Assembly: GCF_000317145.1 (NCBI RefSeq)
Contig: NC_019697.1
Location: 1-64,000, forward strand
Direction: 5' to 3'
Length of the DNA stretch: 64,000 nucleotides
Origin: Chamaesiphon minutus PCC 6605
Lineage (GTDB): Bacteria; Cyanobacteriota; Cyanobacteriia; Cyanobacteriales; Chamaesiphonaceae
Position numbers and translations under genes: made by a program. The notes beneath the pieces were generated by a model. It had not been told where the DNA came from, did no database searches, and saw only the letters and a program-made list of their open reading frames with translations. Positions 1 to 8,849 of the stretch are shown here, in pieces (the stretch's first letter is position 1; every line of letters starts with the position of its first letter).

Positions 1-5
1 AATAT

Positions 6-1853
6 ATGGATAACAGTTCCCAGGTCAAATCGAAGCAATTTTCCAAGTCATTGTGGCGATTAGCGGCGAGCTTGCCGATCGCATTGGGAGTTGTCTGGGG
101 TAACCCAGTGTTGGCCAAACCCGATCCCAATACGCTTACCTACGGAGAACTATTTAAAGAGGTCGATCGTGGGGTAGTCTCGAAGCTCGAACTCGATCCG
201 GTCAGTAAGATAGCCAAAGTTACAGTAGCCGATCCAACCGCTAGTGGCAAACAGCGGATTAAAGAAGCGGTGTTGCTAGATGATAATTCCGAGCTGTATA
301 ACAAGCTCAACGCCAAAGGCGTCGAATTTAGCGTTCAGAAATCTGCCGATCGCAATGCCATTTTTGGGCTGCTCGGTAATATCCTGTTATTAGTGTTCGT
401 AATTACCGTACTATCGGCCATTATCCGTCGATCGGGAAATGCTTCGGGACAAGCTTTGAGCTTTGGCAAATCCCGCGCCCGCTTTCAGATGCAGGCCAAA
501 ACAGGTGTGATGTTCGACGATGTAGCGGGGATTGAAGAAGCCAAAGAAGAACTTCAAGAAGTAGTGACTTTTCTGCAAGAGCCAGAACGGTTTACTTCTG
601 TCGGTGCCAAAATCCCCAAAGGGGTACTCTTGGTAGGGTCGCCAGGAACGGGTAAAACCTTGATGGCCAAAGCGATCGCAGGTGAGGCAGGCGTCCCATT
701 CTTTAGTATTTCTGGTTCGGAATTTGTCGAAATGTTCGTCGGTGTGGGTGCTTCTCGCGTCCGCGATTTATTTAAAAAAGCTAAAGAGAATGCTCCTTGT
801 TTGATCTTCATCGATGAAATCGACGCAGTGGGTCGTCAGCGGGGCGTAGGCATTGGTGGCGGTAACGACGAGCGCGAACAGACCCTCAATCAATTACTGA
901 CCGAGATGGACGGATTTGAGGGCAATAACGGCGTAATTATTATCGCTGCTACCAACCGCCCCGATGTATTAGATACGGCCTTATTACGTCCGGGACGATT
1001 CGATCGACAGGTGCAAGTAGATCCGCCCGATTTTAAAGGTCGCTTGGCGATTTTACAGGTACACAGTCGCGACAAAAAAGTCGATCCGGAAGTTTCGCTC
1101 GAAGTCATTGCGCGCCGGACGCCAGGATTTACTGGTGCAGATCTGGCCAACTTGATGAACGAAGCAGCGATTTTTACCGCGCGGCGGCATAAAGAAGCCA
1201 TTACCATGTCAGAAATTAACGATGCGATCGATCGGGTCGTGATGGGCATGGAAGGTCGTTCTCTAGCTGATGGCAAAAAGCGACGCCTCGTTGCTTATCA
1301 TGAAATCGGGCACGCGCTCGTCGGTGCGATCGTCGGCTACAAGCCGCTCCAAAAGGTCACCATCCTCCCACGCGGTCGGTCGGCAGGTTCGGCCTGGTAC
1401 ATGCCCGATGAAGAGCAGGGGCTGGTTTCTCGTGCTGAATTTTTAGCAGATATTGCGACGACGATGGGCGGACGAGCCGCAGAAGAAGTTATTTTTGGCT
1501 CTTCGGAAGTAACTGCTGGGGCTAGTGGTGATATTGAAATGGTCACCAATACCGCACGCAATATGATAACGCGCTATGGCATGTCGAGCCTCGGCCAATT
1601 TGCCCTCAGCTCGGATGGCGATTGTTCGGAGGAGATTGCCGCAAAAATTGATAATGAAATTCGCAATCTCGTCGAAGCCGGACATCATAAAGCAGTGGAA
1701 ATTATCACTGAGAATCGGCAACTAGTTGACGTACTCACCGATTTATTACTGGATAAAGAAACGATCGAAGGCGAAGAGTTTCGCCAAATTATCGATCGCG
1801 AAATGGGACGCAAGGAAGTCATCCAAGCTAAACCCGCTCTAGCTAGTTCTTAA
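6..1853 (+). CDS. ftsH: ATP-dependent zinc metalloprotease FtsH
   Basis: Membrane-anchored AAA+ protease of 615 residues that degrades damaged or misassembled membrane proteins; in cyanobacteria FtsH complexes act mainly on thylakoid proteins such as D1. A first hydrophobic segment lies near residues 16-33 and a second near 118-140, with the FtsH extracytoplasmic domain between them. The AAA module follows: Walker A GSPGTGKT at 211-218 (Ser replaces the usual first Pro), Walker B LIFIDEID near 267-273 and the second region of homology ATNRPDVLD. The zinc site is HEIGH at 432-436. The frame is open to the window edge, so the true start could lie upstream. A strong terminator follows. A second ftsH lies at 29871-31604. 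Confidence 0.95.
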   Translation: MDNSSQVKSKQFSKSLWRLAASLPIALGVVWGNPVLAKPDPNTLTYGELFKEVDRGVVSKLELDPVSKIAKVTVADPTASGKQRIKEAVLLDDNSELYNKLNAKGVEFSVQKSADRNAIFGLLGNILLLVFVITVLSAIIRRSGNASGQALSFGKSRARFQMQAKTGVMFDDVAGIEEAKEELQEVVTFLQEPERFTSVGAKIPKGVLLVGSPGTGKTLMAKAIAGEAGVPFFSISGSEFVEMFVGVGASRVRDLFKKAKENAPCLIFIDEIDAVGRQRGVGIGGGNDEREQTLNQLLTEMDGFEGNNGVIIIAATNRPDVLDTALLRPGRFDRQVQVDPPDFKGRLAILQVHSRDKKVDPEVSLEVIARRTPGFTGADLANLMNEAAIFTARRHKEAITMSEINDAIDRVVMGMEGRSLADGKKRRLVAYHEIGHALVGAIVGYKPLQKVTILPRGRSAGSAWYMPDEEQGLVSRAEFLADIATTMGGRAAEEVIFGSSEVTAGASGDIEMVTNTARNMITRYGMSSLGQFALSSDGDCSEEIAAKIDNEIRNLVEAGHHKAVEIITENRQLVDVLTDLLLDKETIEGEEFRQIIDREMGRKEVIQAKPALASS

Positions 1854-1877
1854 GTCAATACTGACATCTGAAGTTCG

Positions 1878-1909
1878 CCACTTTGCTCATTAGGGTAAAG
1901 TGGTTTTTT
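1878..1909 (+). terminator. Rho-independent terminator of ftsH
   Basis: CCACTTT pairs with AAAGTGG across a short loop and is followed directly by six T. It lies 25 bases after the ftsH stop codon. Confidence 0.8.
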
Positions 1910-1913
1910 GTTT

Positions 1914-2067
1914 GGCGTTGCTGAATCTAGGTATAAAAAGCTAGAGGAGAGAGCGGGGAGCCGGGAGCGATGCGCGCACGCCTTTGTTTCCCGACGGGTT
2001 AGCGCATCAAGACAGCGGGGAAAGAAGAATACGAGAATGAAAAATCATACTGCAATTGAGCAACGCC
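1914..2067. mobile_element. MITE-like element, 154 bp
   Basis: The ends are near-perfect inverted repeats: GGCGTTGCTGAAT on the left and ATTGAGCAACGCC on the right (one mismatch). Both are flanked by GTTT, a possible 4-bp target duplication. There is no coding capacity. The interior holds a G-rich stretch of the kind seen in cyanobacterial intergenic repeats. It lies just after the ftsH terminator. Confidence 0.5.
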
Positions 2068-2069
2068 GT

Positions 2070-2100
2070 TTGTTTTAGGCTTGAGGTTTTAGGCTTAAGA
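2070..2100. repeat. TTTTAGGCTTGAGG-type heptamer repeats
   Basis: Short run of TTTTAGG/CTTGAGG units, the same family as the longer arrays at 24220, 57260, 58131 and 59814. The rest of the stretch from 2101 to 2247 shows no gene. Confidence 0.6.
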
Positions 2101-2247
2101 GAAGAGTTGAGTGTCTGCTGCTCGATCCGCAATCCCCCTTCCTTTTTCCCTCTTTGGAACTCGATCGATTTTTAGCAGTCCTAGTCAAGAGAGACGCAAT
2201 CGACTTAAACTAAATTGACTAAAACATTTAATTCCCCGAATCAACCG

Positions 2248-2961
2248 ATGCAGAAATCATTTCAACGCTTAATCGTAGTTAGTTTACTCATGGGTACCCT
2301 GATTTTGGGTGCTTGCGATAGTCCCAAAAGACCGCAATCCGATAGTTCTTCTAGCACGCCAACAGCGGCTAGCACTCCCGCTCCAGCAAGTAATACCAAC
2401 CAGTTTCCCGGACTACCCAGACTCAATGGCAAAGCGACAGTAGTGATGACTGTCAGAGGTAACAAACAAATTACGATCGAGTTAGATGGTAATAATGCCC
2501 CCATTAGTGCGGGTAACTTTGTCGATTTAGTCCAAAAAGGATTTTATAACGGCCTGAGTTTTCATCGTGTCGTCCGCCAACCACAGCCTTTTGTCGTCCA
2601 AGGCGGCGACCCCAAAGGTAATGGTACTGGTGGTTACGTCCCCACCGGATCGAGTACAGAGCGACGGATTCCCCTCGAAATTAAGCCCAAAGGCGCAGCA
2701 GCACCAGTATACGGTCAGACTATTACAGACGTGCCCGAACTCCAGCACAAACGCGGTACGATCGCCATGGCTCGATCTCAGTCACCCGATTCGGCATCTT
2801 CCCAGTTTTATTTTACTCTTGCCGATATTGCGTTCCTCGATGGTAATTATGCTGTCTTCGGTAAAATCACCAACGGGTTAGACATCATCGACACCATTCA
2901 ACAAGGCGATAAAATTACCTCAGCGAAGGTAACTCAAGGAATTGAGAATCTTAAGAAATAA
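2248..2961 (+). CDS. Cyclophilin-type peptidyl-prolyl isomerase, lipoprotein
   Basis: Catalyses cis-trans isomerisation of proline peptide bonds, probably in the periplasm or thylakoid lumen. I chose the ATG at 2248 because it gives a clean lipoprotein signal: positively charged start, hydrophobic core, then the lipobox LILGAC. A TTG 33 bases upstream would add 11 residues before it. A Ser/Thr/Ala/Pro-rich linker follows, then the cyclophilin fold with ISAGNFVDLV, FHRVV, VQGGDPKGNGTGG and SSQFYFTLAD. The usual FxxNG-type pocket is only partly conserved, as is common in cyanobacterial members. It is a single gene, ending before a GC-rich hairpin. Confidence 0.88.
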   Translation: MQKSFQRLIVVSLLMGTLILGACDSPKRPQSDSSSSTPTAASTPAPASNTNQFPGLPRLNGKATVVMTVRGNKQITIELDGNNAPISAGNFVDLVQKGFYNGLSFHRVVRQPQPFVVQGGDPKGNGTGGYVPTGSSTERRIPLEIKPKGAAAPVYGQTITDVPELQHKRGTIAMARSQSPDSASSQFYFTLADIAFLDGNYAVFGKITNGLDIIDTIQQGDKITSAKVTQGIENLKK

Positions 2962-3005
2962 TCGATATTTATCGATAAATTCTTAACGTGTTGTTTAGAA
3001 TTAGG

Positions 3006-3036
3006 GAGAGGGGCAGATCGAGACATTGCCCCTCTC
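3006..3036 (+). terminator. GC-rich hairpin after the cyclophilin gene
   Basis: GAGAGGGGCA pairs perfectly with TGCCCCTCTC (10 bp stem). The following T run is short (ATTAGTTTT), so termination strength is uncertain. Confidence 0.55.
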
Positions 3037-3083
3037 ATTAGTTTTAAATATGTCGCTCCTATCAAGGTTGCTAGTGTCTGAAA

Positions 3084-4208
3084 ATGCAAGTTGTGATTAC
3101 CGGGATTGGGTTTAGATCTGCATTGGGCAACTTGACGGACACTTGGCAAGCCGCGATCGACGATCGATCCGCGATTAGATGGCATCGACCGTTTGCCGAT
3201 TTATCCCCACTGCCATTAGCTTTAATTGCTACCCAGCCGCAACACGTTCTCGATCTCACTCTTACCGTTGTGGCTGAAGCAGTCCGAGATGCGGGTTTGA
3301 GCTTACCATTACCCGATTGTGGCGTGGCGATCGGTTCGAGTCGGAGTTGTCAGTCACAATGGGAACACTTCACCGCCAATCTTCCGAACGAGCCAGATTT
3401 AACTAATTGGCTAGATACGTTACCCCACAGTCCGGCGATCGCTACAGCTAAATATATTGGCTCTCGATCGGCTGTATTAGCCCCAATGGCGGCTTGTGCG
3501 ACGGGGATCTGGTCGATCGCGCAAGCTGTGAATTTGATGCGTTCTGGAGCCTGCGAGCGGGCGATCGCGGGAGCTGTCGAAGCCCCGATTACACCACTGA
3601 CGATCGCGGGTTTTACCCAAATGGGTGCCTTGGCGACGACGGGTTGTTATCCATTCGATGTGCGGCGGGAAGGGTTAGTTTTAGGCGAGGCGGGGGCGGT
3701 ATTGATCTTAGAGACGGCGGAATTAGCTAGATCGCGCGGTGCCAAGATTTATGGGGAAATATTAGGATTTGGCTTGACGAATGATGCTTACCACATGTGT
3801 GCGATGGACGAGTCAGGAACGGCGGGTGAAAAAGCAATCTGGCAATGTTTAGAGCGATCGCATCTTAGTCCCGCCGATATCGATTATATCCACGCTCACG
3901 GTACGAGTACGCCCCTCAACGATCGCCGTGAAAGCCAATTAATTCAGCAAATCTTTCCCGATGGCGTCGCAATTAGTTCCACAAAAGGAGCGACGGGACA
4001 TACATTAGGGGCATCAGGTGCTGTTGGCGTTGCATTTTGCTTGCAAGCGATCGCGACTCAAACTTTACCACCCTGTGTTGGTTTAAAGAATCCTGAATTC
4101 GATCTCGATTTAGTTACCGTTCCCCGCCAGACAGATGTAAATAATTTGCTGTGTCTGAGTTTTGGCTTTGGCGGACAGAATACCGCGATCGCTTTAAAAA
4201 AATGTTAG
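3084..4208 (+). CDS. Beta-ketoacyl-ACP synthase (FabF-like)
   Basis: Condensing enzyme of 374 residues that extends acyl-ACP chains using malonyl-ACP. The thiolase fold is visible from MQVVITGIG on. The catalytic triad is Cys138 (MAACATG), His272 (HAHGTSTPLND) and His306 (KGATGHTLGASG), the Cys-His-His set of FabF/KAS II enzymes. It is shorter than typical FabF (about 410), so it may serve a secondary fatty-acid or polyketide-like pathway rather than being the main housekeeping enzyme; that is inference. A MITE-like element has inserted directly after its stop codon, and the TAG stop overlaps the left target duplication. Confidence 0.85.
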   Translation: MQVVITGIGFRSALGNLTDTWQAAIDDRSAIRWHRPFADLSPLPLALIATQPQHVLDLTLTVVAEAVRDAGLSLPLPDCGVAIGSSRSCQSQWEHFTANLPNEPDLTNWLDTLPHSPAIATAKYIGSRSAVLAPMAACATGIWSIAQAVNLMRSGACERAIAGAVEAPITPLTIAGFTQMGALATTGCYPFDVRREGLVLGEAGAVLILETAELARSRGAKIYGEILGFGLTNDAYHMCAMDESGTAGEKAIWQCLERSHLSPADIDYIHAHGTSTPLNDRRESQLIQQIFPDGVAISSTKGATGHTLGASGAVGVAFCLQAIATQTLPPCVGLKNPEFDLDLVTVPRQTDVNNLLCLSFGFGGQNTAIALKKC

Positions 4209-4217
4209 AGATCGTCT

Positions 4218-4370
4218 CAATACGGTTCGGTTAGCTTCGCTTGAGATCTGAATCCCCCAACCCCCTTAAAAAGGGGGCTTTAAAAGTCCCCCTTTTTAAG
4301 GGGGATTTAGGGGGATTTCAACCTAAACCGGAGCAACTAACTCACGATTGGTTTTTAACCGAACCGTATT
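4218..4370. mobile_element. MITE-like element with 15-bp inverted ends and 11-bp direct repeats
   Basis: Left end AATACGGTTCGGTTA (4219-4233) and right end TAACCGAACCGTATT (4356-4370) are perfect inverted repeats. The flanks carry the same 11 bases, AGAGATCGTCT, at 4207-4217 and 4371-4381, as expected of a target duplication. The interior (4251-4317) is a long stem of C5/G5 blocks separated by TTAAAAA/TTTTTAA. It encodes no protein and would need a transposase from elsewhere. Confidence 0.65.
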
Positions 4371-4409
4371 AGAGATCGTCTAACACAGAATTTGATTAGG
4401 GAATAAACA

Positions 4410-4670
4410 ATGGAAGAACTCCCGAACGTCGATAATCCGCTCGATCTGCTCTTTGGCGGGATGGAAAAGCTGAGTCTAGGAGGCAATGAACATACCTTAA
4501 ATGTTCTACATCTGTTACCAACCCAACAATTTCGGACGATCGTCGATGCAGGTTGTGGAACGGGGCGGCAAATAATGGTGCTACGCGGACTAATTAATCA
4601 GTCCGCGTGGCGGACTTCGTATCATCAGCTCCTGCTTGGTGCAACACCTGCGGAGGAAACATCCGCGTGA
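4410..4670 (+). pseudogene. 5' remnant of a class I SAM-dependent methyltransferase
   Basis: The first 56 or so residues look like a cyanobacterial class I methyltransferase, ending in the SAM-binding motif I VDAGCGTGRQ. After the residues IMVLR the reading frame runs into a GC-rich repeat (GCGGACT...AGTCCGC) and stops at 4670, so most of the catalytic domain is missing. The remaining ORF of 86 codons is unlikely to give an active enzyme. The same repeat type stands alone at 5880-5933, which suggests that repeat insertion or a deletion at the repeat broke the gene. Confidence 0.65.
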
Positions 4671-4705
4671 TTGCATCCGCGATTTCAATCGGTGGCGGTG
4701 GAGGA
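4583..4705. repeat. Intergenic repeat containing GCGGACT/AGTCCGC stem
   Basis: Contains GCGGACT-AATTAATC-AGTCCGC and then CGCGATTTCAATCGGTGGCGG. Matching modules occur at 5880-5960 and, in part, at 13936-13960. It breaks the methyltransferase frame. Confidence 0.5.
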
Positions 4706-4762
4706 ACGAAGCTAATATCCTTAACCCAAACTGACGTTACTTAATCCAAAATCCAAAATGTA

Positions 4763-5779
4763 TTAAATCGAATAATACAAGGGAAAAGATTTGGCTTCTT
4801 TGGGTTTGATATACACCTTTTGCTGCGGTTCTAAATGTAACTCATCGAAGCGATCGCGAGTCAGATGTGCCGAAATAACTTGCCCGTCGGCTAGAGCTAA
4901 TTCTGCCTGAATTTCCCAGCCCAAATGAATGATGCGCGTGACCGTTGCGGCTGTCAGCGAACTATCTGGCTCGGTCTCGATCGAGATATCTTGGGGGCGG
5001 AGATATACTTGGGGATGATTGGCTTCAAAGCCGTTATTTTGGAAAATATCAGCACTGCTGGGTAACACGTTTACGGGGCCGATAAAGCTCATTACAAATG
5101 CACTCGCTGGTCGGTCGTAAATCTCCGCTGCGGTGCCGACTTGCTCGATTTGACCTTTATTCATCACCACAATTTTATCGGCCACTTCCATCGCCTCCTC
5201 CTGATCGTGGGTGACGAATACCGTCGTTACATGTACCTCGTCATGCAGGCGGCGCAACCAGGCGCGCAAATCCTTTCGGACTTTGGCATCTAACGCGCCA
5301 AAGGGTTCGTCTAGTAATAATACTTTGGGTTCGACAGCGAGCGATCGCGCCAAAGCCACGCGCTGTCTCTGTCCGCCGGATAATTGAGAAGGGTAGCGAT
5401 CGCCCAATCCCGACAACTGTACCAGTTCTAGCAATTCATCGGCTCTAGCTTTGATTCTCGCCGGACTTGCCTTGCGAATCTTCAAGCCAAAACCAATATT
5501 TTCCCGAATTGTGAGGTGTTTGAATAATGCGTAATGTTGAAATACAAAGCCGATATTGCGCTCTTGAACGCTCTGATGGGTGGCATCGGTGCCAGTCAGC
5601 CAAATTCTACCGCTATCGGGCGTTTCGAGTCCAGCAATCAGTCGCAATAATGTCGATTTTCCAGAGCCTGAAGGGCCGAGTAGAGCCACTAGCGCGCCCG
5701 ATTCGATTTCGAGATCGACACTATCGACTGCTTGAAAGCTGCCAAATCGTTTCGATACATTTTTTACTGATATACCCAT
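4763..5779 (-). CDS. cysA: Sulfate/thiosulfate ABC transporter ATP-binding protein CysA
   Basis: ATPase of 338 residues that powers sulfate import together with CysT and CysW. Walker [10 protein letters not shown] lies near residues 35-43, the Q-loop at VFQHYALF, the ABC signature LSGGQRQR, Walker [13 protein letters not shown] and the switch His in VTHDQEEA. The C-terminal 100 residues form the TOBE-like regulatory domain typical of CysA ([17 protein letters not shown]). It lies on the same strand as cysT and cysW but is separated from them by a divergent Rrf2 gene and a hypothetical gene, so it probably has its own promoter. Confidence 0.93.
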   Translation of the reverse strand: MGISVKNVSKRFGSFQAVDSVDLEIESGALVALLGPSGSGKSTLLRLIAGLETPDSGRIWLTGTDATHQSVQERNIGFVFQHYALFKHLTIRENIGFGLKIRKASPARIKARADELLELVQLSGLGDRYPSQLSGGQRQRVALARSLAVEPKVLLLDEPFGALDAKVRKDLRAWLRRLHDEVHVTTVFVTHDQEEAMEVADKIVVMNKGQIEQVGTAAEIYDRPASAFVMSFIGPVNVLPSSADIFQNNGFEANHPQVYLRPQDISIETEPDSSLTAATVTRIIHLGWEIQAELALADGQVISAHLTRDRFDELHLEPQQKVYIKPKEAKSFPLYYSI

Positions 5780-5879
5780 TTATTTAAACTACCCGATCGC
5801 TAAATTTTACTATTAATACTCAATCTTAAACGTTGTCCGATCCTCAGCATCCCAAGTGGTTAGAAACCACTCCTCGGAG

Positions 5880-5933
5880 TGCAAAGTCCGCCTACGCGGA
5901 CTGATTTCCTAGTCCGCGTAGGCGGACTTTGCA
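5880..5933. repeat. Perfect 23-bp inverted repeat (GCGGACT family)
   Basis: Two 23-base arms, TGCAAAGTCCGCCTACGCGG plus ACT and its complement, are separated by 8 bases. It lies between cysA and the Rrf2 gene and could fold into a long hairpin in either transcript. It is the intact version of the repeat found in the methyltransferase remnant. Confidence 0.75.
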
Positions 5934-6036
5934 TCACTAGCGGCGATTTCAATCGCTGGCACTCTGGCACTCCCACACGCTACCCTGATAAATCGAGCGG
6001 AAAACCGTGATATCTTTAAATATAGTATCCGATCGA

Positions 6037-6480
6037 ATGCTTGTGGAACTATCTTCTCGACTAGAATATGCTTTAGTTGCTCTGCTCGAAATCGCCGACA
6101 GGCAGGCACAAGGCAAGCCGCTCAAGGTAAATGAGATTGCGGCTAGTCAATCTTTGCCAGAACGATATCTCGATCAGATCTTTACATTGCTCAAACGTCA
6201 GGGCATTCTCTCTAGTCAACGGGGGATGAAAGGTGGCTATTTACTCGCCAGAGAACTGTGGCAGATTACGCTGCTAGATGTCGTCATCGCGATCGAAGGT
6301 AGTGGCGATCGTAAAAAAGTCGATCCGGCTACTCCCAATACGCTCGAAAAAACCGTCATTGTAGAAACATTTTCAGGTATTAAAGATTCGGTAAACGATA
6401 TTCTTAAAAGTTATACACTTCAAGATTTAGCAAAGACATTAGAAGCTCAACGGCAAAACAGTCCAATGTATTACATTTGA
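6037..6480 (+). CDS. Rrf2 family transcriptional regulator
   Basis: Winged-helix DNA-binding protein. The family signature is clear: LSSRLEYALVALLEIA at the start, then EIAASQSLPERYLDQIFTLLKRQGILSSQRGMKGGYLLAR. The start at ATG 6037 matches family members; a GTG 30 bases upstream would add 10 residues. The protein has no cysteine, so it lacks the Fe-S ligands of IscR or NsrR and must sense something else. It is transcribed opposite to the cys genes around it and could control sulfur or cysteine genes (CymR, the cysteine regulator of Firmicutes, is in this family); that role is inference from position. Confidence 0.85.
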   Translation: MLVELSSRLEYALVALLEIADRQAQGKPLKVNEIAASQSLPERYLDQIFTLLKRQGILSSQRGMKGGYLLARELWQITLLDVVIAIEGSGDRKKVDPATPNTLEKTVIVETFSGIKDSVNDILKSYTLQDLAKTLEAQRQNSPMYYI

Positions 6481-6500
6481 AGCACAATTTTTAACTCCGA

Positions 6501-7079
6501 CTATCGATAGCGTCTGCTGCCCAGCATATTTTTCGCCATATTTCTAATTCTCTTTTTTGTCCCGTGCTGATATATGTACTCAAGCTGATGACGTTTGATA
6601 TCTTCTTTGTATAATAAATATTCTTGAATATTAGCAGGATAATTTTGAATGCAGTCCTCGATAATCTCGTCAGAAATTGGTATTTTACTTATTGTTTCTA
6701 TCATGCTTTTGTTTCGATGATAAGTTTGAAATATTTCACTTGCAAATTCTGGACTATGGACTAATTTTTTGTATTGCTCATCACTCAGTCCTTTCCATCT
6801 GAAGAGATCGACTAGAGCTGCTTTTGCCATAGCTCTATCTTCATCTATTTTAGCTAGCTCGATATAGTTGTCTATGCTGCAATCGTCTAAATACTTATTA
6901 TCTTGTAATATTTTTCGGAAGGCACCATATCTATAATGCTCTGTAGATTTATCATTTGAATGAATAAAATGCTCGTATAGATTTAGCAAGAATGCTCGAT
7001 CGATGAAATCGTATTCCAGCCATTTAACCTGGAATTTCATTTCCATTAGTGCTCGATCGATTAATTCTTGTTTAAACAT
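6501..7079 (-). CDS. Hypothetical protein, 192 aa, mainly helical
   Basis: I do not recognise this protein. It is soluble, rich in charged, Leu and Ile residues, and mostly helical by composition; it might be an armadillo/HEAT-like helical-repeat protein, but no clear repeat can be drawn. The gene is AT-rich compared with its cys neighbours (many TAT, AAA, ATT codons), a hint of separate origin. It lies 36 bases after the cysW stop on the same strand and could be cotranscribed with it. It converges with the Rrf2 gene, with only 20 bases between stops. Confidence 0.7.
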   Translation of the reverse strand: MFKQELIDRALMEMKFQVKWLEYDFIDRAFLLNLYEHFIHSNDKSTEHYRYGAFRKILQDNKYLDDCSIDNYIELAKIDEDRAMAKAALVDLFRWKGLSDEQYKKLVHSPEFASEIFQTYHRNKSMIETISKIPISDEIIEDCIQNYPANIQEYLLYKEDIKRHQLEYIYQHGTKKRIRNMAKNMLGSRRYR

Positions 7080-7115
7080 GAAATTATCAACCCAATTAGA
7101 TAGATCGACAAGTTA

Positions 7116-7976
7116 CTATTTATCTTTAATTCGCGTTTTGCTTTCCAAAACTTCCTTAATGATTAACGTCACAGCGGCAAGTAAAGCTAGTAAAACTGCT
7201 GCCGAAAAAGCGGCTTCGGTTTCGTATTGTTTGTAGGTTTCTTCGACAAACAATGGCAAACTTTGAGTCGTATTGGCCACATTTCCAGATACCACCGAGA
7301 CGGCTCCAAATTCCCCCATCGCGCGGGCATTTGTCAGCAATACGCCATACATCAAACCCCACCGAATATTGGGTAGCGTTACCCGCCAAAAAATCTGCCA
7401 ATCGCTGGCACCGAGAGTCCTAGCGGCTTCTTCTTGATCCACACCAGCTTCTTCGAGGACGGGAATAACTTCTCTAACGACAAATGGCATACTGACAAAA
7501 GCAGTTGCCAAAGCCATCCCTGGAAAGGCAAATACAATATCGATGCCGCGATCTTGCAACCAGCCCCCAAACCAACCTTGACGTCCGTAGAGCAGCATAA
7601 TCATTAAGCCTGCGACGACGGGAGAAATCGACAAGGGTAAATCGATAATACTCAATAATAACGTGCGTCCGGGAAATTGATGTCGCGCGATCGACCAAGC
7701 CGCACACAAGCCAAATACGGTGTTAATCGGGACGGTAATCAGAGCCAACAACAAGGTAATTCTGACCGCGTTGAGAAAATCTGAGCGGCTAAGGTTGGCT
7801 ATAAATGGTTCTAGCCCTTTATGAAATGCTTGATAAAAAACGTTAATTGCCGGAATATAAATAATCAGGATAATATAAGCGAGCGATAGTCCGATTAAGA
7901 TGGGTGGTATCCAATTAAATGGTTTTTTCGCTGGCCCTTGACGGACTAAAGCATTGGCCGGATTACTATTCTTCAT
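7116..7976 (-). CDS. cysW: Sulfate ABC transporter permease CysW
   Basis: Inner-membrane permease, 286 residues, with about six hydrophobic segments. The cytoplasmic loop EEAARTLGASDWQIFWRVTLP is the EAA motif that contacts CysA. Typical CysW features follow, such as NARAMGEFGAVSVVSG. Its start overlaps the end of cysT by 11 bases, indicating translational coupling. Together with CysT it forms the membrane channel for sulfate or thiosulfate. No periplasmic sulfate-binding protein is encoded in the window. Confidence 0.93.
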   Translation of the reverse strand: MKNSNPANALVRQGPAKKPFNWIPPILIGLSLAYIILIIYIPAINVFYQAFHKGLEPFIANLSRSDFLNAVRITLLLALITVPINTVFGLCAAWSIARHQFPGRTLLLSIIDLPLSISPVVAGLMIMLLYGRQGWFGGWLQDRGIDIVFAFPGMALATAFVSMPFVVREVIPVLEEAGVDQEEAARTLGASDWQIFWRVTLPNIRWGLMYGVLLTNARAMGEFGAVSVVSGNVANTTQSLPLFVEETYKQYETEAAFSAAVLLALLAAVTLIIKEVLESKTRIKDK

Positions 7977-8832
7977 AACGTTGACCCCAAGCTTGGAGGA
8001 TATTAATTCCCAGGAGCAATACTAATGAAATTAACAATAAAACTACCCCAATTGTCGTTGCGCCAGCATAGTCGTATTGCTCCAATCTTTGGAAGATTAA
8101 CACTGGGGCGATTAAGTCTTTAAAAGGTGTATTCGAGGCGATAATTACGGTCGAACCATATTCGCCGACCGCACGGGAAAATCCTAAAGCCATTCCCGTC
8201 AAAATCGACGGCAAGAGTGGGGGCAAAATCACTTGTCGAAAAGTTTGCCAATCCGATGCACCCAGACACCATGCGGCTTCTTCGATATCTTTTTCCATCT
8301 CAATCAGTACGGGTTGCACGGTGCGGACGATGAATGGCAGCGAGATAAATAACATCGCCATGCCTACTCCCAACCGCGTGAAGGCGATTTTGATGCCAAG
8401 TGGCGCGAAGAGACTGCCAATCCAGCCATTATCGCTATAAACTGTGGCTAAAGTCAGACCCGCAACTGAAGTCGGTAGCGCGAAGGGTAGATCGATCGAA
8501 GCATCGACAATCCGTTTACCAGGAAAATCATACCGTACTAAGACCCACGCGATCGCGGTACCAAACAAGCCGTTAAATAGCGTGGCGATTAAAGATGTGG
8601 TGAAGGTAATATCGTAGGTCGATATGGCGATCGGGCTACTAGCTACTTCCCAAAATTTAGCCCAGCCATCGCTCGCCGCTTTGGTAAACATTGCTACCAG
8701 GGGCAGAAATAGCATCGCACTCAGGTAAAACCAAGTCAGTCGCCACGTCCATGATAAATGGCGAATGCGATCGAACCACTGTTTCCAAGCTGGTTTGGGT
8801 TTGACGAGAGAGGCGGGGATAACGTTGCTCAT
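7966..8832 (-). CDS. cysT: Sulfate ABC transporter permease CysT (CysU)
   Basis: Permease subunit of 288 residues with six predicted membrane spans. The EAA loop reads EEAAWCLGASDWQTFRQVILP, and the segment LGFSRAVGEYGSTVIIASN is typical of CysT/CysU. It pairs with CysW. It lies 17 bases downstream of the CysR-like gene on the same strand, so the unit cysR-cysT-cysW is likely one operon, as in the cysA-cysT-cysR-cysW region known from Synechococcus. Confidence 0.93.
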   Translation of the reverse strand: MSNVIPASLVKPKPAWKQWFDRIRHLSWTWRLTWFYLSAMLFLPLVAMFTKAASDGWAKFWEVASSPIAISTYDITFTTSLIATLFNGLFGTAIAWVLVRYDFPGKRIVDASIDLPFALPTSVAGLTLATVYSDNGWIGSLFAPLGIKIAFTRLGVGMAMLFISLPFIVRTVQPVLIEMEKDIEEAAWCLGASDWQTFRQVILPPLLPSILTGMALGFSRAVGEYGSTVIIASNTPFKDLIAPVLIFQRLEQYDYAGATTIGVVLLLISLVLLLGINILQAWGQRYEE

Positions 8833-8849
8833 ATATGGAAGTTAAAAGT

